64,000 nucleotides of DNA, taken from assembly GCF_900496995.4 (NCBI RefSeq), contig NC_044020.1:15518001-15582000 (forward strand), written 5' to 3'. Positions within the stretch are counted from its first letter, which is position 1, and every line of letters starts with the position of its first letter. Made by a program: the position numbers and the translations under genes. Below the pieces are notes generated by a model that was given only the letters and a program-made list of their open reading frames with translations, was not told the DNA's origin and did not search any database. Shown piece by piece: positions 1 to 12,670 of this stretch. The DNA is from Aquila chrysaetos chrysaetos. Lineage: Eukaryota; Chordata; Aves; Accipitriformes; Accipitridae.

Positions 1-1009
1 CAAAATGTTTTGTGTGAAAGGCTGGCTTGTAGTTCCCTGACAAACGGGATCTGGGTACTCAGGATGATACTTCACCCAAATTGGATTTTCACAGGGTGCA
101 CATGACTCTTGTAGATCACACCTCTGAAAGAGCAGCCAAAATGGGCATCTTAACAGCTGGAGTCATAGAAGTGACCCTAGACCTGTGCCCCTCTTCGCCT
201 CCTTAGTCAGCTGGCTGCAGTGCGTTTGAGGAAGATGAGCACCTTCAGCAGCTCTGCACACAACTCCGTCTTTGAGATCTCCTGTACAAGGGACATGCTT
301 CAACTGTATTTACTATAACCAACTACAATTCCCTGCAAGCTGCAGCTCCCTTGCCAGGTTTGCATTTAAGCAGAGACTAGGTTAAGCTATTTGGGAAGCT
401 CCTAAGACATGTACACTGCCAGATAATTTAAAAAAACCCCAAACAAACCACCAAATTAATATGGCTGCCTGACATGACTCAGCAGTCAAATATTTTCATT
501 CAGAGATATTTAGCATTAAAATTCAAACAGACCCAGGTGTCATTAGCTATTTATGAGGGAAAGAATCTCAATTAAGTATTCTTGATTTGTTAACAATTCA
601 AGTTACAATGGAGCTTTTATTTCCCTTTAATTGTAAGCAAACAATATTATTAGTACTCAAGGCAGACAAAACAGCAGTATTATCATTATTCATTTACCAT
701 TATTATAAAAAAGTACAAGAAAAAGCAACAAAAACCCCCAACCTCAATCTCTTCCTCCACCCCTCAAGATATCCTTTCTAATCCTATAAAAGCATCTGTC
801 TTTGATTTCAAGTGGAGTACCTGCTGTGCAGGATGCAATGCCAATCCAATTTGTGTGCAACAAAACCAAATGGGTTGAAATGAACTCTGCATTTTAAAGA
901 TGTTTTTGTTTAATCATTACCGTCACTCCTCTTTAATGAATGCATTAATCAAGCAAAACTTCAAGCAAAAACGGAAAGGCTCATCTCAAGAAATGAAAAA
1001 ACAAACAAA

Positions 1010-1026
1010 CCCCCCCCCCCCCCCCC
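1010..1026. repeat. C17 homopolymer
   Basis: A run of 17 C following 'caaacaaa'. It creates an artificial proline stretch in the overlapping open frame. Confidence 0.9.
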
Positions 1027-2233
1027 ATCTTCACAATATCCGCTACTGTCAAACACTGTTACACTTTCCTTTGGCAGAACTTCAAATGCATATTACTGTA
1101 GGTTGTTTGGAGACATTAAATAGAAGCAGCAGCTCCCTCCAGAAAGAAGTGGAGGAGGAAGCAGGTGAGCTGCAGTGTAGTCTCAGCTCTGCTACTAAGC
1201 TGATTAATGACCTGCTACACAGGATGTACAGCCCCGAGTTTTCCTGAGCAACCCCCTCAAATGTCCTAGAATCCCATTTTATTTTAAGGAAGTAACAAGA
1301 ACAGTCAATACTGTGTTGTCAGCAACATGTAAAAACTACGTACATAACTTTTATTCAGCCCTTTGAAATTAGTTTGTTTCAAAGCTTGGTATTAGTAAGA
1401 AGAATTTAATATTTTGAAGATTTCCACCAGACAATAAAAAGGCACAGGGCTGGCCTAAAGAGAAACTTGGTTTTAGAAATTAGAGTATGTAAATGCTTAC
1501 TTCCGACAAATTCAGTCACACCCATTATTTACTTTATGATGTTTATCCAAATTTTTGAAGCAGGTATTGAAGATGAATTTGCATGGGAAAATACCAGCAA
1601 AGAACAGAAAATGGGAGAACACCACAGCTTTTCCAGCCTGGCATTCCCACCATCTCCATCACCCAGGCAAATTTAAGGATTTATTGAAATTTAACCATCA
1701 TGATACACTGGAACAAGCCAGTTATTTCACAAATAAAGTGGAGATAATTCCATATAACTTTCTCAGATGAACAATGCATTTTATATAAATGTTTTTCCTT
1801 TATAAGAATTTTCTTTGTTGAAATTGTCATATTCTTTCATCAAGGTAATGTTTAAAATCCATTACTTCTCTCTTGCTTCATTTGTGCATCATATTTTTTC
1901 CAAATGGTGGCAGTGACCAGTAGAAATGCCTTAAACAAGGTGCCACATGCAAATGTGGGGAAAAGAATTGCTGAGAGCCATACCAAAGTTGCAATGTTTC
2001 TTCGAAAGGCTTTATTACAGAGCTAGATTCCTTTCCAGGAGGAATTATCCAATAGCACTCCATTAAAGGATCATAAAAATTTTAAAGATGTTTTATGATT
2101 AGGCCAGTGACCTTTACTAGAATTTCTCCCATGGCTTCCACAAATTTTATCTCAATGTAGGAAAAAAAAAACGCCAGCAGAGGAACAATCATATTGTTTA
2201 AATTAATTCATAGTTTGACAACAAAAAAAGGCA

Positions 2234-2271
2234 GTGTTTCCAGTAGCAGATAGTGTTTCCAGTAGCAGATA
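2234..2271. repeat. Perfect tandem duplication, 19 bp unit, two copies
   Basis: The unit gtgtttccagtagcagata occurs at 2234-2252 and again at 2253-2271 with no mismatch. Probably a recent replication-slippage duplication. Confidence 0.9.
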
Positions 2272-3429
2272 GACTAAGAGGAATATAGTAATATTACATA
2301 GAATTATCATAAATTATTTTTTTTCCTAAAGAAAAAAAAAAAAAAAAGAAATGAAGTTAGATTTTTATGTGCTCTCTTGATCCCTGGAGGGCTCATCATC
2401 TTTTTTCATATTTCTGAACAAAACTAGGGAGCAAAGATGGCTATACTGATGCACAGTGGATAGACATTTTGCTGTTCTGATACTACTAACTAGAAGATCA
2501 GCTAGTGCCATTTCTGGAGTTACTAAGTGGGCAAAGAACAGCTGACTCCTCTGCACACTCATACAATAAGCAGTCATTAGACAGGGCAGGGCAAGAAACA
2601 TCTTCCATCCTCTGATATAAGGGTCTAGAATTCACTGATGTTGTTATTCTATATTATGACAACCACAGAACAGGTCTTTTTTATTCATTTATTTAAAAAT
2701 GTATCCCACTCAGAAATATTCCAGAAAAGCCCACTCAGTCAGAAAAGTGGGAGACTCTGCTCCCCTGACGAGCAGTGACTGAATCTGATCAACCGCCAGA
2801 TTCAGAGAAGGGAAGGAGATGGCTGCTCTCAGTCTCAGTACAGACTCTAGATGAACCAAGGTACACATGAATTATGCATGAAGTAATTTGAAAAAGTTGT
2901 ATAAAAAGTTTAACTTGCAATTATTTGTCATTAATTCTTTTAGAAAAAATCTGTCACCTCTAGCAATAACTTTTATTTACCAGTTATTCCAGTGTTACGC
3001 ACTCAAAATAATAGCTAATATTTTCCTTACTCTTTCTTCCAAATTCTCCATTTGAAAAGCAATTAAAAGATATCCCCAGATATGCTTCTGAGAGAGACTC
3101 AATTCCCTGATTTCAGTTGTTGATAGATACGACGCAACATCACATAGCGGGGAAGAAAAAGAAAAAGACGAGAGAAAGAAGTCATCCCAGCCTTCTGTCA
3201 GGCACTTTACAGCATAATGAGCTATGATGAAAAACAAGTCGAACGCTGAGAAAACAAGAAAGCTTGGAAATTTGATCTTACTGACGGGATCGGGAGTAAT
3301 TAATTATAACCCATGTGACCACTGGATGTCCCCACTGTTCCTCAAATGCAGCACAGACAGCATCTACCAGCAGATCTGACAAAGAGCAGGGAGCATGCAA
3401 GGACACAAGTACGGATGAGTCCTACAGAA

Positions 3430-3620
3430 ATCGAAATCCCCAACGCGTGCAGATACGTGCCCACAAGCGCGGGAGCAAACTGGAGAGCGGGGGGACAACA
3501 GAGCACACGCGCCGAGAGAGAAACACTCTTTGAATACAGCTTCCACCAAGTTCGCTTGGTGCCTACTCGATGCTCAATAACGCAACACCGAGCGAGGCTG
3601 GGTGACAGGTCCTCGGAGGG
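3430..3620. promoter_or_regulatory. Small CpG-rich patch, possible promoter-type island
   Basis: About 15 CpG dinucleotides in roughly 190 bp, including acgcgt, gcgcgg, acgcgccg and accgagcgagg, in a region where CpG is otherwise rare. By eye the CpG density is near the level expected without depletion. Overlapping open frames on both strands (for example plus 3346-3672 and minus 3364-3549) match no known protein and are probably a by-product of the base composition. It may be an unmethylated regulatory site or a non-coding RNA promoter. Confidence 0.4.
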
Positions 3621-6600
3621 AGCTGGGAAAGCAGAATTACTTCTGAGGGGTTGTGCAGGAAGCCTGGATTAGAGCATGACGCGCAATGGGGCAAATGGAA
3701 AAGACCCTCATGCTGTAAGAGGTGAGAGGAAAGGCGAGCAGGAGTAGGGATGCCAGCATAAGACCACCGAGCTGCTGCCAGTCAAAAGCATCCAAAAGAG
3801 CCGAAACAACAAGAGAAGATCTGTAATGCCATGGGGTGCTCTTCATATCAAAGCTTTGAGGGCACTGGTGGGAAGGCAAAGGAAACACAAAAACAAACCC
3901 CCAAATATACCAGGAAGATGACTACTACGCATCCTTCTTTTGATGTCAGGTCATATGAGAAGTTTAAGTTCACATAAGGGTGTAGGAAGCCGAGGTGTTA
4001 GCATCAATTCATTTTTTCTTTTGTCACGTGACAAAAAGCCAGACCCAATTCTGCCATCAAGGAAGGACCAAGTGCCTTGCTTACTATGATAAAAAGGAAA
4101 GAGTTCATTCTAATTTTTAATGGAAGGAATTTCCTATTAATAGATTCAAAAGCAAATTTCAAATCAATGACATCTATTTTGCAGACTTAGAAAGCTCAAG
4201 CTCTGACAGCTCGTGACTTATTTCACGCTTGTAACGAGAGGTTACACCACAAAAAGCACCAGATTCCTCCTCTGTCCCCACCTCCTTTTATTAGCACAGC
4301 TCACTGTTGTTAGATGTTATGGAACATAAGGGCAGCAGCTGCTCATACGAAATAATATTGGAAGAGTTTCACTCTGTGAAGGTGATCTGTGAGTTTATTC
4401 TCTCTCCTCCATCCTTTCTCCCCTTCCTATCACTTGGAGAAGCCTGAGCAGTGAAGGGTCTGGGCCACGGCTGACTTCACCTTGGACTTGAAAAAAGCAA
4501 GGCATAAAAAACCTGCAAGAGCATGAGCACTAGCAGAGGGATACTAAAAACAAATATAAACTGAAAACAAGTACCTAAATTGCACATTTCACTAGAACAT
4601 GCTAAACTGGCAATTAGTATTATGTTTAGTTATTAGTATTCTGATTAGTTACAGAAGCTATTGGGACGAACAGAAAAACAGAACTAAGGATAACTCCTTC
4701 AGCCTGGATGCTTGGAAGGGTTTACCAGAAGGGGTTTGTGTTTTGTTCTGTATTTTTTCCCCTCGCCCACTGTTAGAAGGATGACTGGTCTGACACACTG
4801 TGGGTATTCTTTTGTTCGGATTTCAGATGTTCACAAAACAGAGCTGCACAGAAAAGGCAGCTTTTTTAGGGGGAGAGCCCTAGGGGAGGGAAGTGCATGA
4901 ATATATTTGAATAATAAATTAATTTGAGAATTTCATGGTTTGCAATTAAATTAATTAGGTACTCTGAGTTACTGGCCAGTGACTCTTCAAGCATGTTCTA
5001 CTCTGTTTAAAGTGATATATATACACAAACGTGCCAGAAAACCTAGATAGCTTTTGTTCCCTCCCCTGGATCTCACCTATACTTTCAGATCAGCAACTGA
5101 CCATAATACATATGCTTTGTATGAAGAATGAAATGGATAAAGTGATTTGCTGAGATTTCACAATAATAATAAAAAATTGGTACCTGTTAGGCTGACTTCT
5201 CATAGTCAACACTCTCTTTTGCAGCATGTTGTCTGACAGAGAGAATTCATTGTGCATGTTTCAGCCTTCCAAAAATAAGAGTTACTATCATGACTCTTCA
5301 TCCAAAGATCTGAGATTGCTTAAAAATGTCAGGGATGCTTTATGACAGCTGTTCAAATTCTGAGCAGTTTCTTTATAGCTTTTGGCTCTAAAGGAGGATA
5401 AGTAACATCCCAAGACCTGATTACTTTCCCAGGTTTAAAATGGAGACTGTGCACTCTCATTTTCAGACTCGTCGTTGGAAGCTAGTTCTCTGGCCCCTCC
5501 TCCACTCTCAAGACATTACATCTCCACTTGACTCCAAGCTGAAGTCAAGTAAGAGTGCTCTGCACTCTCCAGCACTCAGCTTTTTGGATCTTAATCAGGT
5601 GCTACAATTAGAAGTTAGCCATAATTAAGGCCTATGTATTTTAGGAAAAGATAATAGGAAAAAAAATGTCAAGAAACAGTTAAAATCTCTTGAGCCAAAC
5701 ATTTTGGGGCCCAAAAGTTCAAGATCCCATCCACTGTCTTTGCCCTAGAGCCCAGAGAAGGAAGAGTTTAGCATAAAGTCTTATGGCTGTGATAGTAAGA
5801 TAGACCCTTCAGAATCAGTCTGATTCCTCCAATTTTAATATTATCATGGTTTGAAAATTGTAAGACCCACTATGGAGTAATTGAAATTAAATCTTTAGCC
5901 ATTAGAGATACAACTAAGCCCCATTAGTGTTTACAAAGAATTACCAGACTCATAGGAATTATACTTGGGTAAACAAAACAAAAACTATTGAGCCATTGAT
6001 AGGGTCCTCCCCAGTGCCTCCACAGAAAAGGTTTTGTGCACGCAAGGCGGAAGACAACTGAATGGAGAAGTATTAAAAGGTGTACACAGAAGAAAAAAAA
6101 TGGCCTAGGCCAAGTTTGCTCATACCTTTGGCATATTGGAATATTGGCCATATTCTATGGCATTTGTTCCTTATCAGCCATTAATTTAGCAGAGAAGAAT
6201 TTAGCCTGGAGTTGCTACAGTTATCTCTGATTAAGTTTTAGCTAATCTTGTCTGCATATATGAAATTGCTGTGTAGTCCAGCCTGAAACATTCATAATGC
6301 CTTGATAGAGCCCTTTAAGCATGATAAACTAGAACAAGACTACACAGTAAATCCCGTCTTGCACTAAGGAGTCTCACAAATTCAGTTTTAATTTTTATAA
6401 ACAGATTGCTTCTTGGGTTGTTATTATTAGTGTGAGCTGGACAGCTTGAATTAGAGAATAATTTATTCCCTGTGCATTTCTAATTACAGAAAAGAGGTTC
6501 ACTCACTGACACACTTGTCCGTCTTGTTCTTTCCTGTCTTTCAGGCATGGCTGATTGCAGTTAAATAGACAGACCAGCGCAAACTGCATAAGAAACACAA

Positions 6601-8963
6601 CTCTGTCAAAAAAGGACTGAAGTGTTACCATTAATTATTCTGGACCATGTGCTCATTTACAACAGATCTAACATGAGAAATATTCTCAGAGGTGTCAAAC
6701 AGCCTCAGTTTCATAGGTGCATGGGGGTAGCACTGACTAAATGTTTGAGTGACTGGTAGGATGTGACCTGCCAGAGACCCTTGAAGCTTGGGGATTTCAT
6801 GTGCAATTTGTGTTTCAGCATTCAATAGATAATTTAAATTGTGCCACTCTCTCTGAGCATTTCTGAAGGATCTACATGCCTGAGCCTGTGTTGGAACTGC
6901 ACAAGTATCTCAAAAAAAAAAAAAAAAAAAAGCATTTATGAGCATCTGTGCAAGTGATTATTTGGAACTCACTGCATCTTAAAAAGGCTAGAAGAAAGTG
7001 AAAATATTGTTTTCTAAGGAACATCGAAAGGTAGGTGTAACAATCACTGACTGCATAGAGAGATAGCTTGAAAATGCTAACTGGGGGAAAGAACAAAAAC
7101 AAAATCACCATGATTTAGTTAACCCTCGCTACAAGAGGGGCTGTTATTTTAAATAACTGAGCAGAGAATAGTCCACTTTAGCCATTAATCAGATGAACAA
7201 ACTTTGCAAAGGCAAGAATCAATTGACTGGTAATTCACATTGGAACTGAAAAGAAAAGAAGCACTGGATTTACTAAGTTATACCCTTCAACTATTTTATC
7301 CAGAACTACAAGAGTACCCTCTTTCTGGTCAATTTTTTTTTTTAAATACAAAACGTGTGCTTAGATGTGCCCTCACTGCCACCACATTTAGTCTTTTTAT
7401 CCTCTATGCAATCTAACAGACAAGACCTTCATCCACTCTCATGTATTCTCATATACATGAATTTCCAACCCCAAGCAAGGAGCAGCAATTGAAAGCTCTT
7501 CCATAATGAAGCCACACCATTTTCAAATAGGTAATAGCCACCTTCCTCCCCTCTTGGTACAGTTTGCTGCTCTCTCTCTTGTTGAAACTATTTGCTTATT
7601 TTTGCAAGACCTGCATAATTCCTGGACTTGGATCTCTGCAATGAAGTTTCTTCCTTAAAGTCACAGACATTCCCCTAGCTCTTTTTCACAGAATAGAGAA
7701 CTTTTTGCTGCTTAAGGTTTTACACAATATTCTCACTATTGAAGTTTAGTTTACAAACAGCTTAAGCTTAAAGAGCATTTCCACTAAATGACAGCTCTTT
7801 ACAAACAGTGACAAAGCTTGTTGAGGGTGTTATCACCTGTCAGCTTGATATTAAAATCTCTCAGGTTTTTCACCTGAATATTTTAAAAAGAAACAATTTC
7901 AAGACAATAGGAAAACTCTATGAGCCAAGGTAAAGAAATTCAGAATTGCATGTAATGCTGGATTTGCATTCAAGCAGCATCCTCTTGCAACCTTTGGTTT
8001 ACTATTCAACATTTGTTTTGAATTTATGATTTTGCTTGATATCAAAGACTGCCTCTTTCTGCCAGCTAAATAGACAGTATCTTTGTATCCCATTCATTGA
8101 CCATCCAAAAAACAAAGCTGAGATAACTCGCTTTGCCTTTTTACTAAGTGCTACTATAACTACTATCCCCAACCTCATCAGCGATCTTGCTTCTGAAGTT
8201 CATATGACATGACAATGAAAGCATTCAGGATCTGGTTTCAAAAGATACTTTTTACCAGGCTACAAAGCAGGTAGGACAAACACCGACTGCTTTAAGGTTT
8301 TTTTTGTTGGTTCCACACACACACACCCCCACCCCCCTCCCCCGCTGGTAGTTGGGTTTTTTGGTTTATTTATTACGCGTTTCAGATTTCAAAACATTTC
8401 TTCTGATCCGAAAGGAAAAAGAAAAAAAATATATATTAAAATAATAAAAGTAGTATCCAGAAAACATACACACCTACACTCAGTCTCCATCCAGTCAGCA
8501 CATTCTGCTGGGTATAGAAGACTCAGTTTCAAAACCTCTGTTGTAAGCTAAGCTGTGCCAGGTGTGATAGAGCAAGCACTTGAACAGGAGTTTCCCATAC
8601 TAACAGAAAAGAAGCCTAACCCTCAAAATGTAAAGTTAATATCTGCAATATTTTCTAGACATGTGCTTTTTCTCAGAAGTGTATTAGATAATTGGAATAA
8701 GCATATTTTGGCTCTACACAAAATCCTGATGTTTGGAAGGTGGTGGACTACACCCCAGACAAACTGTAGATATACCTACTCCACATTTTTTATTTAACCT
8801 GGGGAAAAAAAAAAAAAAAACAAACCACCCCCAAAAAAACAAAACTCAACACCAGTACTAGTACACTGCATAAGGTTCAGACTTCAACCTTCTCTGAATT
8901 AAGGAAATCTATATTTACAGTTACAGAGACTGAACTAGAATAATTTAAAGTACTATACCAACA

Positions 8964-8999
8964 GAATATTACTACGATGGTGAATATTACTACTATGGT
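8964..8999. repeat. Tandem duplication, 18 bp unit, two copies
   Basis: The unit gaatattactacgatggt (8964-8981) is followed by gaatattactactatggt (8982-8999), with one mismatch. Confidence 0.85.
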
Positions 9000-9587
9000 G
9001 AGACTTTCTAGAGAACAGGTAGAAAGAAAGGAAAAGGTCATTTTTATTCTATTCAGAAGAGAGACATGATGTTCTTGGTTTGGGGGTTTTTTGGGGGTTG
9101 TTTTTTTGTTTGTTTGTTTTTAAGATTAAATAAAAGCAGACTTTCAAAACATCCTCTGGAAGGCAGCTGTATTTGCCCTCAACAAGGCAAATCCAGTACA
9201 TGTTATAGCAAACAGACACCAACCTGAAGTCTAAAAGCTTCAGTTCTGCTCTGCTGCTCTGCTCTAGAGTCACAAGGAAGGTGTTCTCCTACCTCATCCT
9301 TCCAACTCAGAGATCCCACAGAAGCTGAACAAGACTAATTTTCACATTAAGTGGGTCACGCACCTCTTTCTTCCATCACTGGCAGAAAGCAAGCAATTCT
9401 AGAAAATTTACAAGAACTTTCAAGATGCAACAGTAGCTCCAACTACAAAAAGGGAAAAGAAATCCAGCACAGACCCAGACAGCTCAGTTTAACGCTGTAA
9501 AATTACCTCCAAGGTATTTTAATTAGACACACTCAGGGTTCTTTACCAAAAAGAGACTTCTGAATGTTATTCTTCCTTTCATACCTA

Positions 9588-9690
9588 GGGAACCTGACTG
9601 AAACAGATTAAATAACTTGCACAAGGACACTCAAAGCCTGTGTAATGTCTGATCTGGGTTCTACCTTCTGACTACTACTGCTGAGTCTTA
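9588..9690 (+). repeat. MIR-like (CORE-SINE type) ancient remnant
   Basis: The stretch with 'gattaaataacttgcacaag', then 'gacactcaaag' and 'tctgatctgggttctacctt', follows the order of the conserved amniote MIR core (gattaagtgacttgcccaag, gtcacacag, cagagctgggattcgaaccc). Divergence is high. The assignment rests on remembered consensus only. Confidence 0.5.
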
Positions 9691-10239
9691 ACAACTCCCT
9701 CTTTCCTCTGCAAAGCTGCAGGCTTCAGCAAACAAAGCATTCCTTATAGCTAATTGGTATTACATGGAAACTCAACTGCTCTTATTTACAAAACTACAGA
9801 TTTATGTCAAGCAAAGCCAATTATGCTTAATGTTTAAACTATTGCAGGTGCTCAATGACATTGTTGCTAGGCAGTAGAAGTGAAATTGCTCTTTTAATGC
9901 ATCTTGTTCCAACTGGGAGCATGTGTTTTATCATCAGTGCAAACTTAACAGATGGAGATCTTAATCCTCTCCAGCGAGCTTTCTTCACCCTCCCTCACTC
10001 AAAATGGTGTCCCATGCATTTAGACTTAACTGAGGTGCTCAATGAACTGTCTGGGACAGAACTTGTATTTTTTGTATATGCTTACATGAATACAATATAA
10101 AACACACATTTGACCCTTAAAAAAAAAAAAACCAAACCAAAAACTGTACCAGCAGTAGTCAGCAATACATATGGCTATTCAAGGTTAGTAATGACCTGCG
10201 CTGAGCACAGCGCCTACTCAAATACTTATAACCAGAGCT

Positions 10240-10352
10240 GGTAGACAGCACAAAAGCAGCTTCTTTCAAAGTCAAGGCTGAGTCTACCAAGTCCTTTATA
10301 ATAATTTCACTGTGTGCAGGGACAAGATTTAGAAAATTTAGGCAGTACTCAA
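10240..10352. repeat. Copy A of a local duplicated segment
   Basis: Aligns by eye over about 110 bp with 10686-10797 in the same orientation. Shared blocks are aaagcagcttctttcaaagt, atttcactgtgtgc, acaagatt and aaaatttaggcagt. On the minus strand both copies share an open frame reading CLNFxNLVPAHSEI and LTLKEAAF. It matches no repeat family that I know. Confidence 0.7.
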
Positions 10353-10685
10353 ACTACGAAACTGAACTGGGATGTTTCTGGTCACTCCTAGCCTCACTTA
10401 GGAGACAACTTTTTCCACAATAAATTTCCAAACTATAATCCTTTATGGTGAGGATTAAAACATGCATATCTTAGATTTACTTTGTGCAAAGCAATATCAA
10501 CAGGTGACCTCAAACACAGGCAATCAGATCTGAATGTTTTGTTATCTCCCATGAAAACTGCCATAGATCAACAAACTGCTGAACAAAAAGAAGGCTATTC
10601 TAACATTTTCCAGCTGCTTATTGTGTTATTTTATATGCACACACATGTTATTTTTTCTGTCCCTTCATTTTTTCTAATGTGTTAA

Positions 10686-10797
10686 ACCAGATGTGAAAAG
10701 CAGCTTCTTTCAAAGTCAAGTCTAAACCTGTAGAGCCCTTTATGTTAATTTCACTGTGTGCTGGTACAAGATTCATAAAATTTAGGCAGTGCTCTGA
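10686..10797. repeat. Copy B of a local duplicated segment
   Basis: Partner of 10240-10352, about 445 bp away, with similarity near 80% by eye and a 3 bp indel at one end. It could be a local duplication or two copies of an old dispersed element. The shared minus-strand frame continues into HIWF. Confidence 0.7.
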
Positions 10798-12169
10798 AAG
10801 TACAAAGGATTCCATCAACTTTATATGGAGCCCCAGATGCTGCAGTTCAAGAAGCATCCCCGTCTGTTGGGTATAACTGGCTAAATTGCTCTGTTATAAC
10901 AGCAAGCATGATTGATAGACTTTTGCATATAGCTTCCTCTGCACCACCAGCTGAAATAAGTCAAAACCCAGAAATCAGTATCCCTTTTCTTTTGCCACCC
11001 ATCCAAAAGGCCAAATTCTTACCTAAATCTGATAGAAAAAGCTTTCCTCTAGTCTATGTGAAGAAGGCAGAGAGTATTCAGTAGTCAGCTATTCATCCCA
11101 AAGCCCATTCTAACCCATATCTTCCAGAGTACCTCTTTGTGACAGCTGCCCAACTGCTTCCTTCTCCATTGCTGAAATCCTTTCTTGCATGATTGCATGA
11201 CAGAGAGGTCCTGTCCAGGGAGTTAACTAATCCTCTTTTTCTTGCAGAAAGCTCTTCATCAGACAATTAAACTGCAATAGCTGCATTCTGTTCTTTGCTG
11301 TCATCTATTCTCACATTTTGATTTCTGAGAGGAAAAAAAAAAAAAAAAAAAAAAAGGTTCTTGGGAAGTTTGCGGTCATTCAGCCTGACCACGCACCAGA
11401 GGAAACACTTTTATCTTAAAAGAAAGTTAGGTTTCTTGTTCTCCTATTCTTTATGTTAATGGTTCCAAACTACTGTCATTTTTGCAGTTAAAAAAAAAAA
11501 TATATATAATTATCATTAGGTGTTAAAAGGTCTCCAGCCCAATTATACTCACTGGCTCAAACCTTAGATTTTACCCTTTTATTACATAGTTCTCCTTTTG
11601 TGTATAACTCTCAACTGCATTGACAGCAACCACATACCTCTTGTCAGCAGATTCCAGCCAGCATCTTTGCAGCTTTTCTGTGCCAAGACAAAGGTCAGGT
11701 CAAGTATTCAGGAATTTCTCACTTTTATTTATGGAAAGAAACTAGGAGTTTCCATGGCTTAAAGCTGGGTTTATTGCAATACAAGTACCATTTAGCAAAT
11801 AATACCTTACAAGCAAGTAACTGTCAGGTGGGATGGACAGATTTACTCCAATATGTGGAAATTAGTCTGCCTCCCATTCTCTGGTACCCTTGGAGACTAG
11901 GTCCTTCAGCCTTTCACTGTCTCTCCCTCTCACAGCCCCAGCCCCAGCCCAGCTTATGCAGTCACTTTTGGAGAAAGAGGCTATCTCTTCCTGGCAGGGC
12001 AAGAGCCAGGGCAAGGCAAGCAGGCAGCCTTCCCCCCCCACTTCTTACAGGGCAAACAGGCAGTTGTACACTCAGCTCCGCCATCAAGGCACGATGACGT
12101 CCCACACTAGTCAGAAAGCACATCTTGAAAAGGATGACCATTGCAGACGAACTTATATAAAGATATACT
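10798..12169. other. Left flank segment without a recognised gene
   Basis: Holds an A run (11333-11355) and a GC-richer stretch (about 11860-12110) with CAGCCC tandem units. The plus-strand open tract at 11890-12405 has no similarity that I recognise and overlaps the antisense LINE fragment. Nothing else identified. Confidence 0.5.
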
Positions 12170-12670
12170 TACTTCTTCCATCTCCACCGGTGTATCCTAG
12201 GATCACATTCTCTGTTACCGTGAAGGAAGATATTAAACAAGTTCCGCAAAAAACTTGCCTCCAGGTGGGTACTTCCCCTTTCTACAGTATCTATTGCCAT
12301 CTGGGCTTTAACAGGTCCCTCAGCCACCTTGTAGCTCTTCTGCTGACCCTGATCTCCACCTTCACAAGTTATTTCCCATGGGACATATGTCAAATGCTTT
12401 ACTGAAATCAAGGCAGATCATCTCTACTATGGTTTGTTTAGAAAATGAATTCTCATTACACAAAGACATTAAGGTAGTCTGGCAAAACCACTTTTGATAT
12501 ATCTATGTTGCATTTTATTCAATTTTCCTTTTATCTCATGACTTTAAATATTCTCTTGTAATTTAAAAAAACCCCACAACTTAAATACTAGTGAGATCAA
12601 ACTAACAGCTGCCGCCTGCCTGCCTTCCTATTTCTTAGATGCTTTTACTATGTTTTGGTCCCCTGTCCCG
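12170..12670 (-). mobile_element. Decayed antisense LINE reverse-transcriptase fragment (CR1/L3-type)
   Basis: Read on the minus strand, three RT landmarks of non-LTR retrotransposons follow in the right order. First is AVSLISLVFK (compare RPVSLTSVxxK) near 12590-12620. Then comes LDFSKAFDICPMGN (compare LDFSKAFDTVPHG) at about 12365-12410. Last is RNLFNIFLHGN (compare xLLFNIFINDL) near 12215-12250. The stretch between the first two also follows the remembered DNA consensus of amniote CR1/L3 elements (aaaatgcaacat..., tcaaaagtggttttgccaga). Frameshifts and stops separate the motifs, so it is a dead fossil. The distance between the last two landmarks is shorter than usual, which suggests a deletion. 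Confidence 0.8.

Larger units (their letters stand above)
1..9587. other. Left flank, no gene recognised
   Basis: Downstream (3') side of SLC15A5. No exon-like frame with both splice signals and known protein similarity was found on either strand. It holds a 17 nt C run (1010-1026), a tandem 19-mer (2234-2271), a CpG-rich patch (about 3430-3620), a TAAT-rich stretch (4905-4960), A runs (2332-2347, 6912-6931, 8805-8820), a CA/C-rich patch (about 8314-8344) and an imperfect 18 bp tandem (8964-8999). In mammals the neighbour on this side is DERA; none of its exons was recognised. Confidence 0.6.

Noticed and set aside
900..1247. Proline-run open frame
   Set aside because: The proline run is simply the C17 homopolymer; the rest has no similarity.
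11890..12405. 171-codon plus-strand open frame, the longest in the window
   Set aside because: No similarity recognised. Its 3' half is antisense to a LINE reverse-transcriptase fossil and its 5' half is low-complexity GC-rich sequence.
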